The translations under genes and the position numbers were made by a program. Shown here one piece after another: positions 40,111 through 51,353 of a DNA stretch of 64,000 bases. The notes beneath the pieces were generated by a model. The model was not told where the DNA came from. It searched no databases and saw nothing but the letters and a program-made list of their open reading frames with translations. This DNA comes from Uloborus plumipes (Eukaryota > Arthropoda > Arachnida > Araneae > Uloboridae), in assembly GCA_038373865.1 (NCBI GenBank), contig JAXGGA010002186.1, positions 62,001-126,000 on the forward strand. The letters are read 5' to 3'. How positions within the stretch are numbered: position 1 is the first letter of the stretch; the number at the start of each line of letters is the position of its first letter.

Positions 40111-43100
40111 ATAGGCGATCGCCAGACGGCCAAAATTGCGACCGCCAAATCGATAGACTTTTGTTGGCCGATTCGGCATCTAATTTGCAAATTTTTAGTT
40201 GATACTGGAGCAGATATTTCTGCCTTGCCTAAGAGTCACATGCCAAATGCCCAAATTCAAGATAACTTGATCTTGTTTGCGGCAAATGGATCCAAAATCT
40301 TTACTTACGGTACAAAACGGCTAACATTAGATTTAAATCTGCGCCGCTCCTTTACTTGGCCGTTCTTAGTTGCTGATGTTAACCAACCCATTATAGGAGC
40401 AGATTTTTTAAAAGCTTACGACTTACTGGTTGACGTAAAAAACAATCGTTTAATTGATGCCAAAACTCAACTGCATTCAGCAGGCATACTTCCTGTTCCT
40501 ATTTCCTGTCAGCAAAATATCTCAGTCTTGTTGGGTGACACCAAGTTTGATAAGGTTCTGGAAAAGTATCCTGAACTTACAAACCCATCACGAAGCATTA
40601 ATACTCAAGCTTCTTCCCCTGTGTTCCACTATATTGAAACCAATGGCCCTCCTGTCTTCTCCAAACCCCGCCGTCTTTCACCTGACCTCCTCAATGTGGC
40701 ACGGCAGGAGTTTGAGCATTTAATGGCTCAAGGCATTATTCGACCCTCAAAGAGTCCCTGGGCCAGCCCCCTCCATATGGTTCGAAAAGTTAATGGAGAA
40801 TGGCGTCCTTGTGGCGACTACCGCCGTTTGAACTCTGTCACTACTCCTGACAGGTATCCTGTACCCAACATTCAAGATTGCACGCAGATTTTTTATGGGA
40901 AGAACATTTTTTCAACCCTTGATTTGGCTCGAGCATACCACCAGATCCCTGTCAACCCGGAAGACATCCAAAAAACTGCAATTTCAACACCATTCGGTTT
41001 GTTTGAGTTCGTAGCAACCCCTTTCGGATTACGTAATGCTGGACAAACTTTTCAACGTTATTTACATCAGGTTTTGTTCGGTTTAGATTTTTGCGTCCCT
41101 TATTTTGATGACTTACTTATTGCGTCCTCCACTGAAGAAGAGCACATTAAACATTTAGAAGAAGTTTTTAACCGATTAAAACAACATGGCTTAAAACTGA
41201 ACCCGGCGAAATGTGTACTAGGGAAAACATCGGTTTCCTTTCTTGGTTTCCTCATTACCCAATCAGGTGTGAAACCACTACCAAAAAAAATCGAAGCCAT
41301 TATGAATTTTCCAAAACCAAAGACAATCATCGAACTGAGACGTTTCCTAGCAATGAATAATTTTTATAGAAGATTTATCCCTAAAGCTGCCACTACAGAG
41401 GCACCCTTAAACGAGTTCCTAAAGGACTCTAAGAAAAACGACAAAAGACCCGTCCCTTGGACTGACGAAGCGTCATCAGCTTTTGAAAAGTGCAAGTCTG
41501 ATCTCTCTAACTGTGTAACGCTTAGTTTTCATGCACCCCATCAAGAACTGTCTCTAATGGTTGATGCCTCAGATATCGCAATAGGGGCAGTTTTACACAC
41601 CCAGAATGGTAATGATGCTCAACCGCTTGGTTTTTTCTCACGAAAACTCACATCGGCGGAACAAAAATACAGCACATTCGATAGAGAGTTGCTAGCGGTT
41701 TACGCTTCAGTAAAACATTTTAGATGCAGTTTAGAAGGTCGGAATTGTGTTATTTTCACTGACCACCTTCCTCTCACTTTTGCTATAACTAAAACTAACG
41801 ATTCTGCATCTCCACGCCAAATTAGGCACTTATCATACATAGCACAGTTTAGCACAGACATTAGACATGTTTCTGGAGAGAAAAACGTTGTAGCTGACAC
41901 GTTATCCCGTATCCAAGAAATCAGTGCAAGCCCTCTCCAGTGCGAAGACTTAGCCCAGGCTCAAGAAACAGACACAGAGCTACAGAACTTATTACGAAAA
42001 ACCGACCACTCGTTAAAACTGAAATTAGTGCCGTTATCACCTACATTGAACCTGTGGTGTGATATCGACAATAGTAAAGTGAGACCTTTCGTTCCTTGTG
42101 CCTTCAGAAAAACACTCTTCAACGCTCTCCACAACCTATCCCATCCAGGTATCCGTGCCACTAAACGTTTGATCCTGGATCGTTATGTGTGGCCTTCTGC
42201 AAGTAAAGATGTTGTCACATGGTCACGTTCTTGTGTGGACTGTCAAAAGTCGAAGGTTCATAGGCACACTCGCAGTGCTTTGCAACAATTTCCTCTCGTC
42301 TCTCGAAGATTCGAACACGTTCATTTGGACATCGTAGGACCCTTGCCGCCTTCTGAGGGATATGCATACATTGTCACCTTCATTGACCGTTTTTCCCGTT
42401 GGCCGGAGGCGATACCTGTGCAAGATATCACAGCTGAAACTGTCGCTCGTACCTTTGTCACACACTGGATCGCGAGATTCGGAACACCAAATGTAATTAC
42501 CACAGACCAAGGACGACAATTTGAATCTCGGTTAATGTCTACTCTCAACAAAATTTTAGGAATTCATCGCATTCGAACCTCTCCGTATCACCCTTCTGGC
42601 AATGGTCTAGTTGAAAGATTTCATCGAACTCTCAAACAGGCCTTAAAGTGTCATAATAGTGCTCGTTGGACAGACACCTTACCAATCGTTCTTCTGGGGA
42701 TTCGCTCAGTATTCAAGGAGGACCTTGGTGGTACTTGTTCCGAAATGCTATACGGAACAACATTGTCTTTGCCAGGAGAATTCTTTCAGCCCTCCAAACA
42801 ATTGTTGCAAGCAGAAGCAGAACCTGCTGTTTTCCTTCAGAATCTGTGCGACACCATGTTGAAGTTATCCCCACCTCCTACTTCTGACCACAGTAAAACC
42901 TCCTGTTTTGTTCACCCCTCCTTAAAAACTTGCTCCAATGTATTTGTTCGCAACGACTCTGTAAAACCACGACTGACACAGCCGTATAATGGACCCTACC
43001 GCATCATCAAACGATCTGATAAGCATTACACAATTCTAATAAACGGCAAAGAATCCGTCATTGGAATTGATCGCTTGAAGCCAGCTTTCACTATTGAGCA

Positions 43101-43266
43101 AGACACAAAACCACCTATAGTACAACCTTCAAGCAGTCCCTTGCCTCCACAGAAAATTAGTTCAGCAAAACCTTCAACAAACTCATCAAGAACTATACCA
43201 TTTTCTAACGCTGGCAAAACTACTCGTTCGGGCAGAGTTGTGAAATTTAACCCTCGCTACTTGTGA
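40111..43266 (+). CDS. pol: Gypsy pol polyprotein (PR-RT-RNaseH-IN)
   Basis: Open from just after the TAG at 40108 to TGA at 43264-43266, about 1051 codons. Numbering from 40111: protease DTGADIS near residue 31; reverse transcriptase with [11 protein letters not shown] and YFDD at 331-334; RNase H starting MVDASD with Asp about 485; integrase zinc finger H674, H678, C708, C711; integrase catalytic D740, D799 and E835 (35 residues between the last two); and a C-terminal RPFNGPY-like [10 protein letters not shown] motif. All key catalytic residues are present. The stop upstream separates it from gag, and it has no initiator of its own that I can defend. Confidence 0.95.
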   Translation: MGDRQTAKIATAKSIDFCWPIRHLICKFLVDTGADISALPKSHMPNAQIQDNLILFAANGSKIFTYGTKRLTLDLNLRRSFTWPFLVADVNQPIIGADFLKAYDLLVDVKNNRLIDAKTQLHSAGILPVPISCQQNISVLLGDTKFDKVLEKYPELTNPSRSINTQASSPVFHYIETNGPPVFSKPRRLSPDLLNVARQEFEHLMAQGIIRPSKSPWASPLHMVRKVNGEWRPCGDYRRLNSVTTPDRYPVPNIQDCTQIFYGKNIFSTLDLARAYHQIPVNPEDIQKTAISTPFGLFEFVATPFGLRNAGQTFQRYLHQVLFGLDFCVPYFDDLLIASSTEEEHIKHLEEVFNRLKQHGLKLNPAKCVLGKTSVSFLGFLITQSGVKPLPKKIEAIMNFPKPKTIIELRRFLAMNNFYRRFIPKAATTEAPLNEFLKDSKKNDKRPVPWTDEASSAFEKCKSDLSNCVTLSFHAPHQELSLMVDASDIAIGAVLHTQNGNDAQPLGFFSRKLTSAEQKYSTFDRELLAVYASVKHFRCSLEGRNCVIFTDHLPLTFAITKTNDSASPRQIRHLSYIAQFSTDIRHVSGEKNVVADTLSRIQEISASPLQCEDLAQAQETDTELQNLLRKTDHSLKLKLVPLSPTLNLWCDIDNSKVRPFVPCAFRKTLFNALHNLSHPGIRATKRLILDRYVWPSASKDVVTWSRSCVDCQKSKVHRHTRSALQQFPLVSRRFEHVHLDIVGPLPPSEGYAYIVTFIDRFSRWPEAIPVQDITAETVARTFVTHWIARFGTPNVITTDQGRQFESRLMSTLNKILGIHRIRTSPYHPSGNGLVERFHRTLKQALKCHNSARWTDTLPIVLLGIRSVFKEDLGGTCSEMLYGTTLSLPGEFFQPSKQLLQAEAEPAVFLQNLCDTMLKLSPPPTSDHSKTSCFVHPSLKTCSNVFVRNDSVKPRLTQPYNGPYRIIKRSDKHYTILINGKESVIGIDRLKPAFTIEQDTKPPIVQPSSSPLPPQKISSAKPSTNSSRTIPFSNAGKTTRSGRVVKFNPRYL

Positions 43267-43300
43267 TGGTTCAGTACCTCCGACACTTGGGGGGGAATAC

Positions 43301-43492
43301 TGTGGCGAACTGTAACTATCTGAAATCTAACTGTAACCTTGTAACTTGGCACGCACTTTTTATCGAGCACGCACTTGTGCATGATATATTTAAAAATTGT
43401 AATTTCAGTGAGTTGTTCTATAATAAAATAAGTTGTTTGGTTTCTAATGAAGTCTGTTCTTGAATATATATATGGAAATAACAACCTCCATA
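43301..43492 (+). repeat. 3' LTR
   Basis: Same as the 5' LTR apart from about one base in the TATATA run. Its final TA (43491-43492) was used as the target by the adjacent Tc1-type element. Confidence 0.95.
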
Positions 43493-44710
43493 CACTGAAG
43501 TGACAAAAGTCATGGGATAGCAATATGCAAATTTTCAGATGGCAGTAGCATCGCATAGAACAGGTATAAATGCGCAGTGCTTTTACAGAGCTTTCATTTC
43601 TGTTCAAGTTATTCATGTGAAGAGGTTTTAACGTGATGATGACCGCACGACGTGAATTAACAGACTTTGAACGCGGAATGTTAGTTGGAGCTAGACGCAT
43701 GGGTCATGCCATTTCGGAAATCGTTAGAGAATTCAACATTCCCAGATCCACTGTGTCAAGAGTGTGCCGAGAGTATGAAATTTCAGGCATAACATCCCAC
43801 CATGGACAGCGCAGTGGTCGACCGCCTGCACTTAAAGATCGAGACCGGCGACGTCTGCAAAGAGTCGTAAATTCTATCAGACAAGCAACACTGCGTCAAA
43901 TCACCGTAGAAATCAATGTGGGACGTACAATGGACGTGTCTGCTAGAACTGTGCGGAGAAATTTGGATTTCTTGGGCTATTCCAGCAGAAGACCGACTCG
44001 AGTGCCTTTACTGACAGAACGACATCGCTTGCAGCGACTCTCGTGGGCACGTGAGCATATCGGTTGGTCCCTAGATGAATGGAAAACCGTGGCCTGGTCC
44101 GATGAGTCACGATTTCAGCTGGTAAGAGCCGATGGTAGGGTTCGAGTGTGGCGCAGATCCCACGAAGCCATGGACCCAAACTGTCAGCAAGGCACTGTTC
44201 AAGCTGGTGGTGGCTCCGTAATGGTGTGGGCTGTTTTTTCATGGCATGGACTTGGTCCTCTAGTGCGACTGGACCGAACATTGACTGGAAATGCTTATGT
44301 GCAGCTACTTGGAGATCACTTGCAGCCATTCATGGACTTCATGTACCCAAACAACGATGGGATTTTTATGGATGACAGTGCGCCATGTCACCGGGCCACA
44401 ACTGTTCGCAATTGGTTTGAAGAAAATTCTGGACAATTCCAACGAATGATTTGGCCACCTAAATCGCCCGACATGAATCCCATTGAGCATTTATGGGACA
44501 CCATCGAGAGGTCTGTTCGTGCCCAAAATCCTGCCCCATCAACGCTTTCACAATTATGGACGTCTATCGAGACAGCATGGCTCAATATTCCTGCAGAAGA
44601 CTTCCAACGACTGGTTGAGTCCATGCCACGTCGAGTTGTTGCACTTCGCCGGGCAAAAGGAGGGCCGACACGATATTAAGAGGTATCCCATGACTTTTGT
44701 CACTTCAGTG
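43493..44710 (+). mobile_element. Intact Tc1-type element, DD36E
   Basis: Perfect 27-bp inverted ends begin CACTGAAGTGACAAAAGTCA (43493-43519 and 44684-44710). TA lies on both sides (43491-43492, 44711-44712). The length is 1218 bp with one full transposase ORF. It inserted into the terminal TA of the gypsy 3' LTR, so it is younger than that retrotransposon. Everything needed in cis and trans seems to be present. Confidence 0.97.
43633..44679 (+). CDS. Tc1/mariner transposase with DD36E spacing
   Basis: A 348-residue transposase without breaks. Residues about 8-60 form the first helix-turn-helix (LTDFERGMLVGARRMGHAIS, then EIVREFNIPRSTVSRV). A GRPPAL linker (AT-hook/GRPR-like) and a second helix-turn-helix follow (QITVEINVG...SARTVRRNL). 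Catalytic residues are D157 (WSDESRF), D248 (FMDDSAPCH) and E285 (MNPIEHLWD), with 36 residues between the last two. Classical Tc1 has 34; a spacing of 36 has been reported for the DD36E 'Incomer' group. It would cut out and re-insert its own element at TA. Another in-frame ATG follows at once (MMM), so the start is not critical. Confidence 0.95.
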   Translation: MMMTARRELTDFERGMLVGARRMGHAISEIVREFNIPRSTVSRVCREYEISGITSHHGQRSGRPPALKDRDRRRLQRVVNSIRQATLRQITVEINVGRTMDVSARTVRRNLDFLGYSSRRPTRVPLLTERHRLQRLSWAREHIGWSLDEWKTVAWSDESRFQLVRADGRVRVWRRSHEAMDPNCQQGTVQAGGGSVMVWAVFSWHGLGPLVRLDRTLTGNAYVQLLGDHLQPFMDFMYPNNDGIFMDDSAPCHRATTVRNWFEENSGQFQRMIWPPKSPDMNPIEHLWDTIERSVRAQNPAPSTLSQLWTSIETAWLNIPAEDFQRLVESMPRRVVALRRAKGGPTRY

Positions 44711-45604
44711 TATGTACTTCCATTCAATATCTGAAATTTAATATTATGGTTCATTTCATCTTCTACTCCAGCACCAATCTTTAATTTTGAAGGGAGGAAA
44801 TAAATGGGTCGCCCCAAGATCATAGCAAACAGCAAAATAGCACTGTTTCTCCTTGTTCTCATCGTTTTTTCTATTCTTTTCGCACAAAACTGAAAATAAA
44901 TCAAAATATCAGATCATATGTCTGTGTCCTCATAACTATCTTTCCACATTATCTAGTGGGCAGCTGTTATTTAATTTTTTTAATTGTTTGTGTTCTTTTT
45001 CATTTTGTTGTAAAGGAAAGTAATGCAGCAAGATATATCTATTTACGTATATTAAAATCAATTATATATTAAACAAACACTGCTTTTTTGATCATAACCT
45101 CTCATGTTGTTCTTCTCTAATGTTGTTCTAACTTCTTTACAGATTGCTCCCCCCCCCCACCCTACCTTCCCTCTCCAACCTTTTATTTTTTTATCATCCC
45201 CCTAACCCCATTTCAAAGCCTTAGTCTCTACTGATGTCTGGTAGTGTTTCAGCTTGTTCTGTTTTTTACTCTTTCCTATTAACTCACGAGCTTTGTCCAA
45301 TAAGAGAAAGGAAAGGCAGTGATGGGGACTGACATATAACCTGATACTTTGATTTCTTTTCAGTTTTGTGTGAAAATAATGGGAAAACATTATGAGAACA
45401 AGGGGAAACAGTGATATTTTGCTGTTTGCTCTTTGCTCTGATCTTGGGGCGAACCGTTTCTTTTCTTCCTCCAAAATTGAAGATTGGTGCTGGGAGAGGG
45501 GATGAAATGAATCATAACTTTAAATTCAGATATTGAATGGAAGTACACTTTGTGAAGGTCGGATTGAAAATGAAACACTTCTGAAAAACAATATATACCT
45601 AGGG

Positions 45605-45955
45605 GGAAAATAATCCTCAAATCAATCCCCAGGTGAGACGTTATATTAGTATAGCGTTAATGGTATATTTGGGTGGGGGAAGGGTTGTACTTTGCCTTGT
45701 TATAAGGAAGCCCATTTCCCAACTTTAAATAAGTTTACTGTTCATTTTGTATCAAAGGGGTATTTTTAGCATTTTAAACAGTTTAAGGGTCAAATCAATC
45801 CCCAGGTTAGATGTCAATAGTACAGCGTTAATGGTATATTTGGGTGGAGGAGGGGGATACTTCGTCTAGTTATAAGGAAACCCATTTACCAACTTTAAAT
45901 AAGTTTACTATTCATTTTGTATCAAAGAGTTTTTTTTTAAACATTTTGAACAGTT
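45605..45955. repeat. ~175-bp direct duplication in the right arm
   Basis: CAAATCAATCCCCAGGT, AGCGTTAATGGTATATTTGG and AACTTTAAATAAGTTTACT each occur twice in order. The left arm (about 38750-38890, inverted) has only one copy, so the arms have diverged by local duplication. Confidence 0.85.
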
Positions 45956-46865
45956 TTAAATTAAAAAAGAGTGGTTGTGCGGGGGAGGAAGGGGGGAGGG
46001 GTGAACCTGACAAATCTATAAGCTCAAGCCAGCTCACTTTAAACATATTCATGTTTGTTTACTACTTTTTAGACCATCATTATCAAGAGAACTTAGTATT
46101 TAAATAAATAGAATCTAAAAAATATCATTTTTTTCCTATAATGTTTTATTCAAAAATTCAAAAAAAAATATGATCCCATTGAGATCCCAATCTAAAAATT
46201 TGTACAAACTAGATAAAATACACAAGAATTTTTGAGAATTTTTTCAAAAAAATTCATTATATGTTTTTCGAGAAATTTAAATTTCATTTTTTTAAATAAA
46301 ACTTTTATAAAATTAGTCATGTTGCATATCAGATTAAGCGGAAACTAACGTACTTTAAAATGCCATTTACCAAATCGTTCTATCTATATTTGGTTCCGAG
46401 TTATGGTCCCTTTTATGTTCCCTTATCCATGGAAAAACGAGGGTTTTTCCAAACTTGAAAGTCTCATAAATGAAAAAATAATAGAGATAAAAATCCAAAA
46501 ATTGAGACTTTTGATTACCTCAAGGGGTACAATTGATGAGCCAAATTTGAAAGAAATACAAAAATGTAAGGTAAAAAACGTTGGATCGCTTGACATGGAA
46601 TGACCCAATAGTGGACTCTCTCAGGCTCATGGTTGGTTTGGGTAATTAGGGCAGGGGGAATCAACGGAACCGCCCTTGTTTTTTGAAACGTGCTATAGTT
46701 ATTCATTTTTATACGTATTTTGTTTCGTTTTTAATATTTTTGTACCCCCCCCCCTTCCCCGCGGAATTTTTTTTAAATGGCGGGCTTGGATTCTCTTTAT
46801 TCTGAACAGAATACTCATGGGACCAGAAAAAGGGGCTCATCTGTGGGGAGGGGGATTACCATTAA

Positions 46866-47113
46866 GGAAGTCCATAAATGATGCCCGAGAGGAGGGACTG
46901 GCGAAATTGTAACACTTTGTGACAAGGTGGAGAGGGAGAAGGGGGTTAACAGCAAATGTGACATCACGTACTTTTTAGAAGAACATGTTAACGAAAAATA
47001 GCATGACATGTAACAAAGCCAAAGGGGATAAGATGTAGAGTGACACTTTGTGAAAAAAGGGGGGAGGAGTTAAAAGTATTGAAAAAAAAGTGTGACATCA
47101 TTTATGGGCTGCC
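46866..47113. mobile_element. 248-bp MITE with TTAA flanks
   Basis: Ends GGAAGTCCATAAATGATG and, inverted, CATCATTTATGGGCTGCC (two mismatches) are flanked by TTAA at 46862-46865 and 47114-47117. The interior repeats a GTGACAC/TGTAACACTTTGTGA wording. TTAA targets suggest mobilisation by a piggyBac-like enzyme, but the ends do not match the piggyBac remnant at 8249. Confidence 0.8.
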
Positions 47114-47117
47114 TTAA

Positions 47118-47726
47118 ATTTAAAAGAAAAACGAATAACTTAAGTCTGTTTCTTCATTGTGTATTCTCATCTGACCTGGGCTGACCGACCAGGTCGGCTG
47201 GTCGACGATAGCCTTAAGGTAAGCCCACGAGTTAGCGGGCCCCCAACCAGGAGCAAAAATGCGTAATTATGCAGCAAAAAATGATTTTACAATTTTATTT
47301 ATTTATACAAATCAATTTTACTGTGCTTGACAGTGTTTCAAATATAAAATACACAGTTGTTTAAAATAATTCTTAACAGATAGAAATACGGTTCATGTAG
47401 CTAGCAGATCATTCAGTAGAGCAGTTTTTCATTTGAAAAAAAAAAAAAACTGTGCAACATTGTTTCGAATAAATAGATGTTTCTTAAGCTAATATTAGGG
47501 GGGTGATTTCAGGATACTGATGTAAAAAAGGTAAACGTGAAAAGAAGTGAACAAGTGAATAAACAATAAGTGTGAAAAGTAAACAAGTTTCGTTTTAGAA
47601 ATAAACTATCTTTTTGTCCTTTATATCAACATTGATTTTCTAGCTAGAGCAATTGTTTCTAATTTAATTGAGACTTTCAGATTTTTGTCAAAGATAAATT
47701 TTTAGATGATCGAGAAAAATATTTTA
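47118..47726. other. Non-coding stretch
   Basis: A GC-rich palindromic patch, CTGACCGACCAGGTCGGCTGG, is at about 47177-47197. The rest is AT-rich. No gene seen. Confidence 0.5.
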
Positions 47727-48545
47727 ATTTACTTATATTAAAAACTGAGTATCTTTCTAACTATCTTTCTCTCTATCTTTCTATCTTTCTTTCTATGTCA
47801 CGCTTCTTTCTCCTGAACGCCAATGAACTGAAAGTCGAACCAGGTACCGATAGATAGGTAATTTTTCAGGCTTCATTAGTTTCAATCTATATAATTATAT
47901 GATTTTAATTAGCGAAGATATCAATTAATAAGTAGTCAAGTTTAAAGCGATTAAGCCTAATAAATGATTAAATATGAAATCCATTCTTGCAAACCGTCGT
48001 TGCTATGAAACAGTGATAACAATGATAATGAGAATTTTGAATGAAGGCTTAACTAAATCAAACACGAAACTCATAAGCGGGCCACTTACGTAGAATTTTT
48101 ATCTCTAGCTACTTGTAATATTTTGAAACATTCATTTGTTGAAGAGCCATCTACTTATATTAAAAACTGAGTATCAATGTCTGCTTTTTTTCCTTTGAGC
48201 GAGCTGAACTTACTAAAACTTTCCTCACCATCTTGAAGCCGCGAAGCATCTCAATAATTCGAATGATTTTTTTTATACAGGAAAAAAGTAAAGGCGTGAA
48301 GCGCCTGTTAGCGAGCCGCCTTGGCGGGGAGTAGTTTCTTGAAATTTTCCTCACTACTTTCAAGGCACGAAGTGCCCGTGCAACGCCGGGCCACGTGCGT
48401 GGTATGTCTTGAAATCGAATGAACATTAAATTACATCAAATAAAACTTCAGAATGAGGTAAAAGTTAGAGAGGGGGGACGTTATGCATTAACATGCCACA
48501 GGAAGCTAATCTAGCTGCCCTGGCAGCTAGTACTTTATTAATATA
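47727..48545. mobile_element. Decayed Helitron-like sequences
   Basis: ACTTATATTAAAAACTGAGT occurs at about 47731 and 48153, each followed by ATC and pyrimidine-rich sequence as in Helitron 5' regions. GTGCCCGTGCAACGCCGGGC at about 48375 resembles their 3' ends. TCTAGCTGCCCTGGCAGCTA at about 48510 is a hairpin ending in CTAGT. It could be two overlapping copies; boundaries are uncertain. Confidence 0.45.
47751..47797. repeat. (TCTT/TCTA)n microsatellite
   Basis: Imperfect tetranucleotide run of TTTC/TATC type. Confidence 0.9.
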
Positions 48546-49600
48546 CGTGTTTCATTCAGAAGCTCACATTCTTTGGGTTGAAAAAAAAGTTCCTTGTAAC
48601 GCCGAAACATGTGTTGGCAGCATTCTGCGATTTTTGTGCATTAAAACGTTGTAAAGCTTTAATTTGCCTTTAGTAATTGTTTGTGACTTTGAATTACTAT
48701 CAAGGCAATCCATTTTTTATTTAATGTTTGGAGGTTATTCGTGTGTTTCTTGTGATAAAAACAATTATTTTAATATGAACAATATTTTACGCATATTCTT
48801 TAAAATATTTCCCTACAGCACTGAATTTATTTTGTGTAAAGCAGAGAATCAACTTTTACAAGTCACCTTCCATATCTTTTATGTAACGATTTACACGAAT
48901 GCGTATCGTTGATAGCCAAAAAAGAATGAATGGATTTTTCACAAAACACACGTAAAAAGCATATCGCCATTTCATCCATGACGAGCGATATGCTTGAAGT
49001 CAACGAACACATTTCCAAAACGTTGATTGCTATGCGACCAATCAGCTGTATAAACGTTTCCGGATATTCTCTGCCTTTATATTTCAGTATTTTATGCTTC
49101 CTTTCATCATTAACTTTGCATTATGATCCAAAAAACTAATTTACTTTTATATTTTTTCGAGCTTTTGTTTCAATAATAAAAATATGTCATTGAGTGTGGC
49201 TTTGGAGGCCTTTTGATTTTGAAAGTTGAGTTGGAATAAAATAAGTAATAAACTTAATGGGTTACCTAAATTTAAGCACGTATTCTAATATTCTTTTTTG
49301 CGGTTGGGTGGACTTTCAAAAAAAAGCAAAGAAAAAAAAATCCCCTCCACTGAAAGAATTAGTTATTATTAACGAACTTCATGTCTATGAAATTTTAATT
49401 GCAAGTAGTCGCAAAAGTCAAAAACTTCGTTTAAAGCATTATCACTTTTTTTAAAACTTTGACCAAGCTTTTAACTTGCAATTAAATTCTACTTATTGAA
49501 ATGAGTGGTGAATTCAAAAACAGTTTGAACCACATTTTTAACAAAGACATTTGAGCTACAATTTGTGTTCAAAGAAACAATTTTAATAAAGTAGGAATTA
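48546..49600. other. AT-rich stretch without supported gene
   Basis: Short open frames at 48664-48912 and 48930-49139 have no recognisable domain and no convincing splice context. I treat them as chance. Confidence 0.5.
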
Positions 49601-49632
49601 GTGTGTGTGTGTGTATGTGAGAGAGAGAGAGA
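49601..49632. repeat. (GT)n-(GA)n microsatellite
   Basis: A GT run passes through TATGT into a GA run. Confidence 0.95.
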
Positions 49633-49712
49633 CCGTGGAATTTTTTCAGTTTAATAAATAAAGGAAATATTTAAGAGCGAAGTGCGACAAAGTCTTCTCT
49701 TCTCTTCTCTAC

Positions 49713-51352
49713 TCTCTACTAATAATAAAGCTGAAGGTGGTTCTGTCTGTCTTTCTTTCTTTCTTTCTTTCTTTCTGTCTGTCTGTCTGTTACGCGCGTA
49801 GCGCCAAAACCGTTCGGTCGATTTTCATGCCACTTGGCACAAAATTAGTTTGTAGTATGTAGTTTTGTACCTCGAAGCGATTTTTCGAACATTCCATTTC
49901 GTTCTTTTTCTATTCGAATTCTTAGCGGAAATTCGATAAAATAGGGAAGAAATATTCCATACACATTTTCAAGTCTTATGTCATTCGAAAGCTTGAAATT
50001 TTCTGCACAAAATGACGTTTTTTCGAAGTTTCTACGATCATCAGGAGAGCTGTAACAATTGTTTTTAGAATCCTGAAATTCAAGGCTTACCTTCAGTAAA
50101 GCAAGCCAAACGATTCTAAAATGGCTTCGCTCGCGAATAAAATTTGTTTGAAAATAGAGATGAAATGAATTATTTTATCAACGGAAATCAACTTTTCATG
50201 TTGTTACCATGGTTACGTTTTCATTTCGTTCTTTTTCCCTTAATAATTTTAAAAATGTATTTGTTTTTGTAACAATCCAAATGGCTTGAGTGAACGAATT
50301 TAGCTTTTAATTTACCGTTTGCTGGTTGATCTTTGTCGATGTTTATTGTTTTTATTATCATTGTGAAGAATAATGCACGAAATTTCTATGACTAATACTT
50401 AAAATTTTTAGGATAAGTTGAGTTTAAAAAAAAAAATTGCTCCAAATATACTTTTGCAATGTGATTATTTATTATTGGACTGTAATTTGCAGCAATAATT
50501 GCATTTAATAAATAATGAAAGACAATATTAAAAATTAATTTTTTGGCGACTTTTTTACAATTTGGCATTCAATTCTATTTCAGTATATTTACTTCTATCT
50601 TATTGCGATATTGCAACGTTCTTTCTAAAGTATGTCATTTCGGAAAATGTATTATTTTGTTTTTGAAGTTAGGAAAGAAAACTTTCTTCTTCTTTTAAAC
50701 TTTGGTAAGATTTCTGTTGGTTTCTGTGAGCAACAAAATTTTTCTTATTTTTTCTTTTGGCTTATTTTTGTGCACCTATCTTTGGGGTTGCATTCGAATG
50801 TCCCCAAGGGGGTGATTTACCCCTTTTATGGGGTAATCAGGGCTTTCAATGCTGACAAAAGTGATATGAATTGGCGCGACCACTTGGCGATATCTCGCCA
50901 AGCTTTTGGTCACCAAGTGTTTGACGCCAATTTGGCGACATATCGCCAAGTTGGCAATAAATTTAGCGAAAAAAAAATTTTTTTTTGGGTTCAATTTGGC
51001 GCTATTGGTGATATTTTGCGAAAAATCTACTGAATGATGTTAAACTCGGCGATATTTAGGAGATTAATCATTGTAAAACATTTTTTTGCATTGTTTCGTG
51101 GCAAACTAGGGACGCAAATGTTTGAATTGTTATCTTACTCACTTCAAGCACTATTTTAGCACTTAAGGCATCTACTAAGAAATTTACACGTAAAAGGAAG
51201 TAGTGTAGGGTCCATACCAAATTTTTATATCATACTTTGAAGGAATTATAGTTGAATTATAACTAAAATAGAGTATTTTTTCTGCTATATCATTTTTTTA
51301 CAAATGAACTTTTAATTTTATACCACGGGCAAAGCCGTGCGGGTACCGCTAG
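49713..51352 (+). mobile_element. Non-autonomous Helitron
   Basis: The 5' region TCTCTACTAATAATAAAGCT, followed by a (CTGT/CTTT)n run and CGCGTAGCGCCAAAACCG..., is the usual start of arthropod Helitrons. The 3' end ACGGGCAAAGCCGTGCGGGT then ACCGCTAG|T has the short hairpin and terminal CTAG required for Helitrons, and is followed by T. It is about 1.64 kb with no Rep/helicase frame. The exact 5' base is uncertain by a few nucleotides. A cluster of TTGGCG/CGCCAA palindromes lies at about 50870-50960. Confidence 0.8.
49743..49791. repeat. (CTGT)n(CTTT)n(CTGT)n microsatellite
   Basis: Compound tetranucleotide repeat just inside the Helitron 5' end. Confidence 0.95.
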
Positions 51353-51353
51353 T

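Larger units (their letters stand above)
38962..43492 (+). mobile_element. Ty3/gypsy LTR retrotransposon
   Basis: Near-identical LTRs bound the element: 38962-39154 and 43301-43492. They differ by about one base in a TA run. It has a primer-binding site starting TGGTGACCC at 39157, gag, pol in the order PR-RT-RH-IN, and a purine-rich tract (CTTGGGGGGGAAT) before the 3' LTR. There is no env. The target duplication is TGTA (38958-38961, and 44713-44716 beyond a later Tc1 insertion). PR-RT-RH-IN order with a GPY/F-type tail places it in Ty3/gypsy. Confidence 0.95.
38070..46606. mobile_element. Long-inverted-arm element (GGGTCATTCCA family), host of nested insertions
   Basis: The left end TGGCTATTCCACGTCAAGTG and, inverted, the right end CGCTTGACATGGAATGACCC are flanked by AATA at 38066-38069 and 46607-46610. 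The left arm runs from 38070 to 38961 and, after two insertions, resumes at 44717 to about 45010. The right arm runs from about 45240 to 46606. Without the insertions the element is about 2.8 kb, mostly arm, with a loop of only about 230 bp. No transposase was seen. The right arm holds a ~175-bp duplication (about 45605-45955) that the left arm has once. Confidence 0.85.

Noticed and set aside
41100..42551. Minus-strand frames over gypsy pol
   Set aside because: Antisense shadows of the long pol frame.
43257..43700. 147-codon minus-strand frame
   Set aside because: It runs across the 3' LTR and the Tc1-type end on the wrong strand, a chance frame.
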